64,000 bases of DNA from NORP259 sp041398705 (GTDB taxonomy: Bacteria > Planctomycetota > UBA1135 > GCA-002686595): contig JAWKUI010000004.1 of assembly GCA_041398705.1 (NCBI GenBank), forward strand, positions 372,001 through 436,000, given 5' to 3'. This document shows, piece by piece, positions 1 to 8,372 of this stretch. Position numbers and translations under genes: made by a program. Below the pieces are notes generated by a model. The model saw only the letters and a program-made list of their open reading frames with translations. It was not told the origin of the DNA and ran no database searches. Within the stretch, counting starts at the first letter, position 1, and the number at the start of each line of letters is the position of its first letter.

Positions 1-906
1 GAAGTCATCCCCCGCCACGAACTCCGAACCGGGGTGCTCGAGCAGGATCTTGCTCGCCTCGTCGTAGGTCATGCGCGGGAAACCGCCGGTGATCTTCTCG
101 AGTTTGGAAATGTCGCGTTCGAGGGCCTGCAGCTCGGGTTTGCGGCGCTCGAGCACATCGCGTACCACGCGCACGATCATGTCCTCGGCGAGCTGCATGA
201 TGTCCTCGAGGGTCGCGAAAGCGACTTCGGGCTCGAGCATCCAGAACTCGGTCAAGTGGCGGCGGGTTTTGGACTTCTCGGCGCGGAAGGTCGGGCCGAA
301 GCAGAACACCTTGCCGAACGCCAGGGCCGAAGCTTCGGCGTAAAGCTGGCCGGACTGGGTCAGGTAGGCCTTGTCCTCGCCGAAGTAGTCCACCTCGAAC
401 AGGGTCGAGGTGCCTTCGCAGGCGGAAGGGGTGAACACCGGCGAATCGATGCACACGAAGCCGCGTTCGTCGAAGAAACGGCGGATCGAGGTGATGACCG
501 CGTCGCGGATGCGCAGGATCGCCCACTGGCGGCGCGAACGCAGCCAGAGGTGGCGGCGGCTGAGCAGGAAGTCGGGGCCGTGCTCCTTCGGGGAGATCGG
601 GTACTCCTCGACGACCTGGTAGACGCGGCCGCCAGAGACCTTGATCTCGAACCCGCCGGGGGCACGTTCTTCGGCCTGCACCTTGCCGACCAATTCGACG
701 CTCGATTCCTGCCCCGCGCGGGCGATGGTGTCGAACAGTTCGGCCGGCACATCCTTCTGGAACAGCACGCACTGCACGAAACCGGTTCCGTCGCGCAGCA
801 TCACGAAGTGCAGCTTGCCCTTCGACGTGCGGTTGTACACCCAACCCTTGAGGGTCACGGTTTCCCCGACGTGTTCGGACAGGCGTTCGATGGTGGTGGT
901 GGTCAT
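1..906 (-). CDS. asnS: Asparagine--tRNA ligase, C-terminal part beyond the window
   Basis: Charges tRNA-Asn with asparagine in the cytoplasm. The first 302 residues are visible. Residues about 15-100 form an N-terminal OB-fold anticodon-binding domain, and the class II catalytic domain starts near residue 110. The motif 2 stretch FRAEKSKTRRHLTEFW (about 207-222) is the form typical of AsnRS rather than AspRS, and the N-terminal domain lacks the longer AspRS arrangement. The start ATG at 906 opens with MTTTTIERLSEHVG and no better start lies upstream. The gene runs off the left edge, so motif 3 is not seen. Its presence suggests direct Asn-tRNA charging, although the indirect Gat pathway cannot be excluded from this window. 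Confidence 0.95.
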   Translation of the reverse strand, partial: MTTTTIERLSEHVGETVTLKGWVYNRTSKGKLHFVMLRDGTGFVQCVLFQKDVPAELFDTIARAGQESSVELVGKVQAEERAPGGFEIKVSGGRVYQVVEEYPISPKEHGPDFLLSRRHLWLRSRRQWAILRIRDAVITSIRRFFDERGFVCIDSPVFTPSACEGTSTLFEVDYFGEDKAYLTQSGQLYAEASALAFGKVFCFGPTFRAEKSKTRRHLTEFWMLEPEVAFATLEDIMQLAEDMIVRVVRDVLERRKPELQALERDISKLEKITGGFPRMTYDEASKILLEHPGSEFVAGDDF

Positions 907-967
907 GGGTGTTGCGGGACCCGCAGGGGTCCGGGGGGTGTTGTGCGGGAAGCGGAGCGGGGCGCGC

Positions 968-1522
968 TCAGGGGAAGAGGCTGTGCGCGGCGCGCAGATT
1001 CAGGTCGCCGATGCGGCCGCCCTCGATCTGGACGCGGCCCTTGTACGGGCTGCCGGCCCGGCGCGCCTCGACGCGCACCTCACCGTCGCCGCCTTCGAGC
1101 TGGGCCCACTCGCCGGGTTCCACCAGCAGCTCGATGCGCTCGAAGCCTTGGGCCAGAAGGCGTGCCGTGATGCGGTCCGCCAAGGGCAGGCTTCGGTCGC
1201 CCGTGGCCGGGTTCCAGACGGCTGCCGGCGCGGCGGTCTGCTCCGCCCGGGCCTGGCGCTTCTGCCCCTCGCGCAGGTCGGCCAGGAGGTGCTCGACCCG
1301 GCGCAGGTCGAGCCCAGCCGCCTGGTCCTTGAGCAGGGTCTCGAGCTGCCCCTCGATGCGCTCGAGCAGCTCGGCCGTGCGCTGGGCGGCGCCGGACCCG
1401 GGATCCCCGGCCAGCATGCGCAGCAGCAGGGCGGCAATCCAGATCAGCACCCCGAGCACTGCGGCGAGCAGGATCAGGGCGGCCGCGGTGGGGCTGTCGA
1501 AGGTCGTGGCCAGGGGCAGCAT
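968..1522 (-). CDS. Membrane-anchored coiled-coil protein of unknown function
   Basis: A 184-residue protein with no recognised family. One hydrophobic segment near residues 12-37 (ALILLAAVLGVLIWIAALLL) is followed by a stretch rich in Glu, Gln, Arg and Leu (about 50-100) that should form a coiled coil. The rest looks like a small beta-rich domain (about 110-184). It may be a single-pass inner-membrane protein, with orientation unknown. The ATG at 1522 was chosen because it places the hydrophobic segment at the N-terminus; the frame stays open upstream but that sequence has no protein-like character. It is followed 61 bp downstream by asnS on the same strand. Confidence 0.6.
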   Translation of the reverse strand: MLPLATTFDSPTAAALILLAAVLGVLIWIAALLLRMLAGDPGSGAAQRTAELLERIEGQLETLLKDQAAGLDLRRVEHLLADLREGQKRQARAEQTAAPAAVWNPATGDRSLPLADRITARLLAQGFERIELLVEPGEWAQLEGGDGEVRVEARRAGSPYKGRVQIEGGRIGDLNLRAAHSLFP

Positions 1523-1639
1523 GGGCGCGCAGGGTAGCAAGCGCGCGGCCCCGGCTCGGCAAAAATCCCCCTTCCTGGGGCAGGGAGGGGACTTCCCGCC
1601 CCCCTCCCGGGCCATTGCCCCGCGCGGGGGGGCCTGCCT

Positions 1640-3940
1640 ATGCTCAGTCCCATGATCCGCGCAATTGCACTCACGGTGTTGGCCGTCCTGGCCGTGTTGG
1701 CCTGGAAGTTCGGGGGGGTCGATCCGGACCGCCTGGCGGCCTTTGAGTCCGGGGCGATCCTGGAGGCACCGGTGACGGGGATCGAGGGGCGCAATTGGCA
1801 ATCCCTACTCGTGAAAGGCGACCGGGTGCGATTGGCCGGCGGAGAGGAGATGACGATCACGTCGATCGTGGATGGCCGGCTGTTTGGCGACGCCCGGCCC
1901 GAGGGCGTGCCGACAGAGCAGGCGGAGGAGCTTCTGACGACGGAACGCACCCTCTTTATGGCGCTGCTTAAATCTTCTTTGATCCCCGTCGAGGAGGTGA
2001 CAGAAGAGGAAGCCAAGCAGGGAATCAAGGGCAGTGCGCGCGTCGCACTCGGTGCCATGGAGTTTCACGCGGCCACGGTCACCAGAGAGCTCGCCGCAGC
2101 GGCGGAGGAACTCGATCGTGAACTACGCAGTTCTTGGATTCGTAGCCTGCGTGCTTTAATCGACAAAGAAGGGCACCCCCTGCCGGACCAAGATCTCGCA
2201 CAAGCAAAGCCGGGATCCCCCACCGTGCGCTTCGAGCGGGTCGATGGTCGCATTACCAAAGCAACCGTGACATTAGGACCCGGTGGCCCAGTCTTGCATG
2301 CGCAACGCGACCACACCCTCCCCGGCCCCCTGTCCCTGCTGCCCCCGCTGATCGCCATCCTGCTGGCGATTCTGCTGCGCCGCCCGGTCCTATCCCTGAT
2401 CTGCGGCGTTATTGGTGGCGCCTGGGTGGTTTATGGACTCGCGGGAGGGGGCCTGGGCTCGGGCGTTCTGCACGGGACCCCCGCCGTCTTCACGAACTAC
2501 CTTTGGGGGGTCCTCAAAGACGAGGTCAAATATGAAATCGTTGCCTTCATCGTCGCGATGCTCTCGATGGTCGGCATCATGACCCGGGCCGGAGGCATCC
2601 AAGGCCTGATGGACCAAATCGCGCGCATTGCGGGCAATACAAAGCGCACGCGCATCGCCACCTACCTCATGGGCCTGGCGGTCTTCTTCGACGACTACGC
2701 AAACACGATCCTAGTCGGCGCGACGATGCGTCCCCTCAGCGATCACTTCAAAGTGGCACGCGAGAAACTCGCCTACATCGTCGACTCCACAGCGGCCCCG
2801 GTTGCTGGGCTTTCGCTCTTCTCCACCTGGATCGCGTTTGAAGTCAGCACTTTCCAAAGCGCCCTGCCCGATGCGGGCTTGACCTCAGCGGAGGGATACT
2901 CGATCTTCCTGCAAACCCTGCCCTTCCGCTTCTACTGCCTGTTTACCCTGGTTTTGGTTGCACTGGTGGTTTTCCTCGGCCGCGACTTCGGGCCGATGCT
3001 TTCGGCGGAACGGCGCGCCCAAACGGGGCTACTCCTGCGCGATGGTGCCCGGCCCATGGTGGGCAAGGCGGCCACCGAGCTCGAGATGGAGGCCGGCATC
3101 GTGCCGCGGGCGCACGTGGCCTTGATTCCCCTTGGCTTGTTCGTCGGGGTGACCCTGATTTCGATCCTCGTGATGGGCGGCGCGTTTACTAGCGATCGCC
3201 TCTCGAGCTTCCAAGGCTGGACGCAGATCCTCTACGACGGTTCCGGATCGAAGCCGCTGATGTACGGAGCCCTCGCGGGCCTGATCGCCGTGACCCTGCT
3301 CGCCGTCCGGGCGGGGCTGCGTTCAGGGATTTGGACCGCCGCAGCCTCCTCGCTGATGGCCATGGGAGTTGCGATTGCGATCCTTTACCTGGCTTGGATG
3401 TTGGCGAAGGTTTGCGAGGATCTGGGCACGTCGAGTTACCTCTCCGTACAACTCGGCGACTCCCTGCCGCCTTTGCTCCTGCCGACGATCCTGTTCCTGC
3501 TATCCGCCCTGATCGCCTTCTCCACGGGCAGCTCCTGGAGCACCATGGTGATCTTGCTGCCCCTGGTCGTGGGTCTCGCCTATCGCCTGGGCACCGGCAC
3601 GGAGCTCGGCGGCCACCTGTTGATGGTCATGAGCATCGGCGCCGTGCTCGAAGGTTCGATCTTCGGCGACCACTGCTCCCCCATCTCGGACACCACGGTC
3701 ATGTCGTCGATCGCCTCGGCCTCCGACCACATCGATCACGTGCGCACGCAGCTGCCCTATGCCCTTTTGACCATGGGCGTCGCCCTGTTCATCGGGTACC
3801 TGCCCTGCGCCTACCTGATGGGCGGATTAGGCGGCTGGGTGCCCTTCGCTTCGCTGGGATTGGGCTGCGTGCTGCTCTACCTGTGGATGCGCCTGGTGGG
3901 CCAACCCAGCCACCTATCCGCGTCGGATTCCGATGCCTAG
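1640..3940 (+). CDS. NhaC-family Na+/H+ antiporter with an N-terminal soluble insertion
   Basis: An integral membrane cation/proton antiporter, 766 residues. Residues from about 230 onward carry ten or more hydrophobic segments and NhaC-family landmarks: LSLLPPLIAILLAILL, FFDDYANTILVGATMRPLSD and GSIFGDHCSPISDTTVMSS, with Asp/His in membrane segments as expected for ion exchange. Residues 1-20 form a separate first membrane segment. About 200 mostly hydrophilic residues (25-228) then precede the transporter core, an insertion not typical of NhaC. Parts of the gene (about 1950-2300) look clearly lower in GC and in codon bias than the neighbours. The start could be 1640 or the ATG at 1652. The 3' end overlaps the convergent gene at 3914 by 27 bp. 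Confidence 0.85.
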   Translation: MLSPMIRAIALTVLAVLAVLAWKFGGVDPDRLAAFESGAILEAPVTGIEGRNWQSLLVKGDRVRLAGGEEMTITSIVDGRLFGDARPEGVPTEQAEELLTTERTLFMALLKSSLIPVEEVTEEEAKQGIKGSARVALGAMEFHAATVTRELAAAAEELDRELRSSWIRSLRALIDKEGHPLPDQDLAQAKPGSPTVRFERVDGRITKATVTLGPGGPVLHAQRDHTLPGPLSLLPPLIAILLAILLRRPVLSLICGVIGGAWVVYGLAGGGLGSGVLHGTPAVFTNYLWGVLKDEVKYEIVAFIVAMLSMVGIMTRAGGIQGLMDQIARIAGNTKRTRIATYLMGLAVFFDDYANTILVGATMRPLSDHFKVAREKLAYIVDSTAAPVAGLSLFSTWIAFEVSTFQSALPDAGLTSAEGYSIFLQTLPFRFYCLFTLVLVALVVFLGRDFGPMLSAERRAQTGLLLRDGARPMVGKAATELEMEAGIVPRAHVALIPLGLFVGVTLISILVMGGAFTSDRLSSFQGWTQILYDGSGSKPLMYGALAGLIAVTLLAVRAGLRSGIWTAAASSLMAMGVAIAILYLAWMLAKVCEDLGTSSYLSVQLGDSLPPLLLPTILFLLSALIAFSTGSSWSTMVILLPLVVGLAYRLGTGTELGGHLLMVMSIGAVLEGSIFGDHCSPISDTTVMSSIASASDHIDHVRTQLPYALLTMGVALFIGYLPCAYLMGGLGGWVPFASLGLGCVLLYLWMRLVGQPSHLSASDSDA

Positions 3941-5107
3941 CAGAAGTACCAGGGCCGCGGCGATGCAGAGCGCGCGGTCGTAACGCACCGGAGGCGTTTC
4001 CAAAGGTGCGGCGAAGCGCGCGGGCAGGGGCGAACGCCCCGGTTCGCGCGCGCCGCGTTCATCGAAGGAAACCCACTCGCGGGGCACGCGCCAGGCACCG
4101 TCCGCGACTCGCAGCAGGTCCTCGGCAAACGAACCCGCGCTGCCCTGCCACGCCCCGATGTCGGTGACGCAGGTCCAGATCCAACCCGGTCCCCAGGCCA
4201 GCACCACGCGGCCCTGCGCTTCGCTCCACGATCCCAGGGCTCCTGCCGGCGGCATCGCGCCGACATGCCACTCGATCGGCAATTCGTAACCGCTGCGCGC
4301 GAGCACACTGCGCTGCGATCCCGCCGCCGTGCCCAACAGCTCCAAAGCCGGCGTTTCTTCCCCCTCGCACGCCACCAGCCCGCGATCCGCCGCCCACGCG
4401 TCGATCAAGTCGCGCCAGGCACGCGGCCAGGTACCGGCGGTGCGCAGACACGGTTGCCCCTCTTCGCGCACCTCGAAGCGCTCGCCCCCGAGCCACACCC
4501 GCACGCCACCCGCTTCCCCGGAAACCGGGCCGGGCACCGCGGCACCGCCAGTGGCCAACCAGGCGGCCCGACCGGGCAAGGTCGCCGGCACCGAATCGGT
4601 CAACCACACCGCGCCATTCTGGTTGAGCACGGACCAATCCGGCTCCGGGCGATTCGGCGCCGGAGCCTCGTCCCATTGCGCGGGCCACTCGCTGGACGGC
4701 GCCGCGGCCGCATCCCCCGCGTCCGCGTACCGGACGAGCACGGTATCCGGCAGAAACCGTTCGAGTTGCTCGCGCCCCGCCTGCAACCGCGTACGACCGT
4801 CGCCGTAGGGCAGGTACATCGACGCGCTGCGATCCACCCACACCACAACCGTGCGCGCCTGGGCTTCGAACGCACGCCGGGGTCCCGCCAATGCGAGCAG
4901 TCCCAAAGCCAACGCCGACCATTCCGCCAGACGGCGCGGCCACCAACGCCGGCGAGGCACCGCGCCCGTGCGAGCGTCTGCTTCGGGCCAGAAGTGCCAA
5001 GCCCCGGTGTACAACGCCTGCGGCCGCGGACTGCGCGACAGCCAGAACCACGCGGGCAGCAACAACAAGAGTCCCCACAGGGCCCAGGGTCGATCCCAGC
5101 CGAACAC
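3914..5107 (-). CDS. BatA-like membrane protein with von Willebrand-like region
   Basis: 397 residues. The N-terminus matches the BatA/aerotolerance layout: a first membrane segment (about 5-22, WALWGLLLLLPAWFWL), a second (about 62-78), then a domain opening with VVVWVDRSASMYLP. The DRSAS motif is an approximate MIDAS metal site of a vWA domain. A third membrane segment closes the protein (about 378-392), leaving the bulk outside the cytoplasm. The start is GTG at 5107, 2 bp after the DUF58 stop codon, so the pair is translationally linked. A MoxR ATPase, the usual partner, is not in the window. The substrate is unknown. Confidence 0.65.
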   Translation of the reverse strand: MFGWDRPWALWGLLLLLPAWFWLSRSPRPQALYTGAWHFWPEADARTGAVPRRRWWPRRLAEWSALALGLLALAGPRRAFEAQARTVVVWVDRSASMYLPYGDGRTRLQAGREQLERFLPDTVLVRYADAGDAAAAPSSEWPAQWDEAPAPNRPEPDWSVLNQNGAVWLTDSVPATLPGRAAWLATGGAAVPGPVSGEAGGVRVWLGGERFEVREEGQPCLRTAGTWPRAWRDLIDAWAADRGLVACEGEETPALELLGTAAGSQRSVLARSGYELPIEWHVGAMPPAGALGSWSEAQGRVVLAWGPGWIWTCVTDIGAWQGSAGSFAEDLLRVADGAWRVPREWVSFDERGAREPGRSPLPARFAAPLETPPVRYDRALCIAAALVLLLGIGIRRG

Positions 5108-5109
5108 GC

Positions 5110-5994
5110 TTAGAAGCCCCCCCGCCCGGCTTGCAGAACCTGTTCAAACGGCTGACCCGCGCTGTGCAGTAGCAAATCCGCCCCCACGCGGGCGCAGCCC
5201 TCGCGCCACTGGCGTTCTTCGGCCGCCAGCCGCTCGAGGTAGACCTGGCGCGCCCCTTGCCCCTCGGTCAGCCGCGGCGCTCCTTCGCTTTCGCTCGCGT
5301 GCCAGGCCACCGCACCCTGCGGCGGATCGCGTTCCACTTCGCTCAGGATGCGCACCAGCGTGACCTGCGCCGCTTGCCGCGCCGCCTGCAACCAAGGATC
5401 GAGGGACTCGCGGAACAAATCACCGATCGCGAGCACGTGCCGGCCGTTGAGCCGCACCCCCGAAAGCAGCGAACTCAGCACCTCCGCCCCCGCGGCTTCC
5501 GTCTGCCAAAGCTGCGCCCGCAACCCCGCCCAATCCGATGGGCGCCCCAGGCGCCGGGACACCAAGGCCCCCGCCGAGTACCGCACCTCCACCGCCGCCC
5601 CGCGCCGCAGCAGCAAGTGCGCCGCCGCCAGCCCAAGCTCCACCGCCGATTGCCACTTGCCCGGCGGCCCGACCGCCATCGACGCACTCCCATCGAGCAG
5701 GATCAACCACGATTCGCGCGCATCGGGCCGCAGGATACGCACGAAGGGTTTGCCCAGCCGCGCAAGCAGGGCGAAGTCCAATTGGCGCACGTCTTCGCCG
5801 CTGCGATAGGGCCGGAACCCCGCAAAATCGCTGCCGCGTCCACGCCCATCGGCCGAACGATTGCCATCCCCCTGCGACAGGCGCCGGGCCAAGGTCTCAT
5901 GCAAGCGTTCGAGCCGCGCCAGGAAATCCGCCGGCTCCTGCGCCCGCGCACACGGCGGCCCCGCCGCGCGCCCCTGCCGCGCCCCGCCGCTCAT
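5110..5994 (-). CDS. DUF58 domain protein
   Basis: 294 residues. The sequence DFAGFRPYRSGEDVRQLDFALLARLGKPFVR (quoted only in part: RPYRSGEDVRQLDF) is the DUF58 hallmark, and LILLDGSASM gives a degenerate vWA-type metal site near residue 130. DUF58 proteins are usually encoded with MoxR ATPases and BatA/BatB vWA membrane proteins and are thought to act in envelope stress or complex assembly; the exact role is unknown. Here the gene overlaps the upstream phosphatase by ATGA (5991-5994) and precedes the BatA-like gene by 2 bp, which makes a three-gene unit phosphatase-DUF58-BatA. The first 20 residues are low-complexity Ala/Gly/Arg. Confidence 0.85.
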   Translation of the reverse strand: MSGGARQGRAAGPPCARAQEPADFLARLERLHETLARRLSQGDGNRSADGRGRGSDFAGFRPYRSGEDVRQLDFALLARLGKPFVRILRPDARESWLILLDGSASMAVGPPGKWQSAVELGLAAAHLLLRRGAAVEVRYSAGALVSRRLGRPSDWAGLRAQLWQTEAAGAEVLSSLLSGVRLNGRHVLAIGDLFRESLDPWLQAARQAAQVTLVRILSEVERDPPQGAVAWHASESEGAPRLTEGQGARQVYLERLAAEERQWREGCARVGADLLLHSAGQPFEQVLQAGRGGF

Positions 5995-7373
5995 GACGCC
6001 AGGGCGATCACCAGCAGGGTCATGTCGTCTTCGCGCGCGCCCTCGCAGAACTCGAGCACCGCATCGCTGAGCTCCTGCACGAGCGCCTCCGGCCCGAGCC
6101 CACGGTGGCCCACATCGCTGATCACCGCGCGCAACCCCGCCTCGCCGAACAACCGATCGGGCCGACTCGCGTGACGGGCCTCCGCCAGACCATCGCTGTA
6201 GATCACGAGCATATCGCCGGGCGCCAACCGCAATTCCGCGACCTCGGAGTACTCATGGTCCTCCGACAGCCCGATCGCCAGCTCGTGCGCCTCGATGCGT
6301 TCGATGCGCTGGTCCCCGGCACGCCACACGAGCGGCGAAGGGTGGCCGGCGTTGATCAACCGGGTCTCGCCATCCTTGCGCACCACCGCCAGCGCCATGG
6401 TCAGGAACATGCCGATCTCCATGCGCGTGGACAGATCGGAATTGAGCAGGTTGAGCACTTCGGCGGGGTTCGCGACCACGCGCAGGTACGCGCGCAGGCC
6501 CGCCTGGGCCGTGGCGGTCACCAGCGCGGGACCGATGCCGTGGCCGGACACGTCCCCGACCACCGCGCCGAGGCTGCCGTCCAGGTTGGGCACGAGGTCG
6601 AAGAAGTCCCCGGCGGCGTGTTCGGCGGCTCGGAACCAGCCGCGTGCCAGGAAACCGGGCAGATTCGGCGCATCGCCGGGCATCAGCCCCTGCTGGATCT
6701 CCTCCGCGATCTCGAGCGAACGCTGCAGCCGCGCCTGTTCCACCGCCACTTGGGCGAGGCGGGCGTTTTCGATGGCGATCGCGATGTGCTGGCCCAAGGC
6801 ATGGAACAGGGCGAGGTCCGCGTCGTGGAATTCGCGGGTCGCGGCGCGCGAATCGACGTACAGCACCCCACGCGGGCCGTCGCTCTTGCGCGCCCCGGGT
6901 GCATCGATGGGCACGCACATCACCGCCCGCAGCTTGAGGTCCACCACGCTGGCCCCGAGGTCCAGCGGCGCCTCCCCCGCGCGCACGGTGCTGCGCATGG
7001 GCTTGCGATCCTTCATCACCTTGGCGACCACGCTGGTGGAGTACCGTACGTCCTCCAGGTCCATGCCGCCCCCGCGGGCCACACGCACCTTTGGTTCTTC
7101 GCCGTCTTCCTCCTGGAGCAGCAGCACCCCGCGTTCGGCTCCGGTGGTCGCCACGGCCGAGTCCACCACGTGGGTCAGCAGACTGCCCAGGTCCCGCGAG
7201 GCCGACACGCTGGCGATGGCGTCGAGCAGGGCTTCGATGCGTTTGCCGTCCGAGGTCGGCCCGGTGGTCAGGAACGCCACCGACGGCACGCTTTCCCCGT
7301 CCCCGCTCCATTCCCCCTCCAGGGAGACCGGGGGCACCTCCGGCTGCTTCTTGTTACGCTTCCACAGGACCAT
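5991..7373 (-). CDS. GAF domain and SpoIIE/RsbU-type serine phosphatase
   Basis: A 460-residue cytoplasmic signalling phosphatase. A GAF sensor domain spans about 45-202, a short helical linker (AVEQARLQRSLEIAEEIQQG) follows at about 210-230, and a PP2C-like SpoIIE domain runs about 245-458. Metal-binding acidic residues are visible in AGDFFDL, VGDVSGHG, YSDGLAEAR and EDDMTLL. Such enzymes dephosphorylate STAS-domain anti-sigma antagonists in partner-switching pathways. A STAS protein is encoded divergently 122 bp away, an obvious candidate substrate. The ATGA overlap with DUF58 suggests that the phosphatase output and the DUF58/BatA pair are co-expressed. No histidine-kinase-like RsbW partner is in the window. 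Confidence 0.9.
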   Translation of the reverse strand: MVLWKRNKKQPEVPPVSLEGEWSGDGESVPSVAFLTTGPTSDGKRIEALLDAIASVSASRDLGSLLTHVVDSAVATTGAERGVLLLQEEDGEEPKVRVARGGGMDLEDVRYSTSVVAKVMKDRKPMRSTVRAGEAPLDLGASVVDLKLRAVMCVPIDAPGARKSDGPRGVLYVDSRAATREFHDADLALFHALGQHIAIAIENARLAQVAVEQARLQRSLEIAEEIQQGLMPGDAPNLPGFLARGWFRAAEHAAGDFFDLVPNLDGSLGAVVGDVSGHGIGPALVTATAQAGLRAYLRVVANPAEVLNLLNSDLSTRMEIGMFLTMALAVVRKDGETRLINAGHPSPLVWRAGDQRIERIEAHELAIGLSEDHEYSEVAELRLAPGDMLVIYSDGLAEARHASRPDRLFGEAGLRAVISDVGHRGLGPEALVQELSDAVLEFCEGAREDDMTLLVIALAS

Positions 7374-7495
7374 GGGCCCATCTTAGCCCCGCCCCAAGGC
7401 CCCCGCGCCCCCGGAATGGCGGTTCCCCGGTCCCGTTACCGTTTCCTATACTGGCGGCCCGGGCTTCCAGGCCCCCACCCCGAACCGAACCCACC

Positions 7496-8314
7496 ATGCA
7501 CATCTCCTCCGAGCCGGCCGGCTCCATCACCATCCTGCACCTGCGCGGGGAATTCGACACCTTCTACTGCTCGATGCTGGAGAAGGAGGTCGCCGGGGCC
7601 CTCGAGCGTGGTGCCGAGCACCTCGTGCTGAACCTGCGCCTGGTCAAGTACATCAACTCGACCGCCCTCGGTTCGATCCTCAAGGTGTCCAAGGCGGTCA
7701 AGCAGGCCGGCGGGCGACTGGTGATCTCGAGCCCGAGCACCTTCTGCAAGGAGATCCTCGGCAAGGTCGGCCTGGACCGGGTCGTGCCCGTGTACGAGAG
7801 CGACGACGCGGCCCTCGACGCCCTGCGCGGCGGCGCCCCGGCGGCGGGTGCCCCGACCGGCGGCGGCGACCTCGAACTCGACCCCGCGTCCGTGCTTTTC
7901 AAACCCACCGACCCCAGCCGCATCGACAAGTTCCTGGAGCAGGCCCGCTCCGACAACCCGGTGCACGGCCACGCCTTCGGGCGCAACTGGTCGGGCGTGG
8001 GCCGCATGGCGTCCCTGTCGCCGCGCAGCCTGAGCTTCACCTGGACCGGCGGTAGCACCGGCCTGTCGCCCTTCGACATGGGTCAGCTCCTCGCTGTCGG
8101 CATCGGCCTGTCGGCCAAGTTCCGCCTGCCCCTGCTGCAGCGCGGCTTCTGCGAGGCGCAGGTCACCATCACCGAGGTGCAGGAGCGCGCCGAAGGCGTC
8201 AAGGTCTTCACCGAATTCGTCGAGATCGACGCGGAGACCGAAGCGGCAATCCGGCAGTACGCCCAGGACCTGGACTTCCTGCGCACCGAGCTGCGCAAGG
8301 CCACCGAGTCCTGA
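7496..8314 (+). CDS. STAS domain protein with a PilZ-like C-terminal domain
   Basis: 272 residues. Residues 1-98 form a STAS (anti-sigma antagonist) domain. The stretch LRLVKYINSTALGSILKVSK places Ser/Thr at the position normally phosphorylated by RsbW-type kinases (INSTALGS). After a Gly/Ala-rich linker (about 112-125), residues 135-270 look like a divergent PilZ domain, ending in a helix (EAAIRQYAQDLDFLRTELRK) typical of PilZ C-termini, but the canonical RxxxR and DxSxxG c-di-GMP-binding motifs are not evident. The gene is divergent from the SpoIIE-type phosphatase, and the short shared upstream region probably carries both promoters. No Shine-Dalgarno is seen. The STAS call is firm; PilZ is an inference. 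Confidence 0.8.
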   Translation: MHISSEPAGSITILHLRGEFDTFYCSMLEKEVAGALERGAEHLVLNLRLVKYINSTALGSILKVSKAVKQAGGRLVISSPSTFCKEILGKVGLDRVVPVYESDDAALDALRGGAPAAGAPTGGGDLELDPASVLFKPTDPSRIDKFLEQARSDNPVHGHAFGRNWSGVGRMASLSPRSLSFTWTGGSTGLSPFDMGQLLAVGIGLSAKFRLPLLQRGFCEAQVTITEVQERAEGVKVFTEFVEIDAETEAAIRQYAQDLDFLRTELRKATES

Positions 8315-8340
8315 GCACCCGTTTCCCACCGGAGACCACC

Positions 8341-8367
8341 ACGGGGGCCGCGCGTTGCGGCCCCTGT
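8341..8367. terminator. Hairpin between convergent genes
   Basis: An 11-bp GC stem (acgggggccgc / gcggcccctgt, one G-U pair) with loop gcgtt lies between the 3' ends of the STAS gene (+) and the glycosyltransferase (-). A bidirectional terminator is likely from position. No strong T-tract follows on either strand. Confidence 0.5.
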
Positions 8368-8372
8368 GCATT

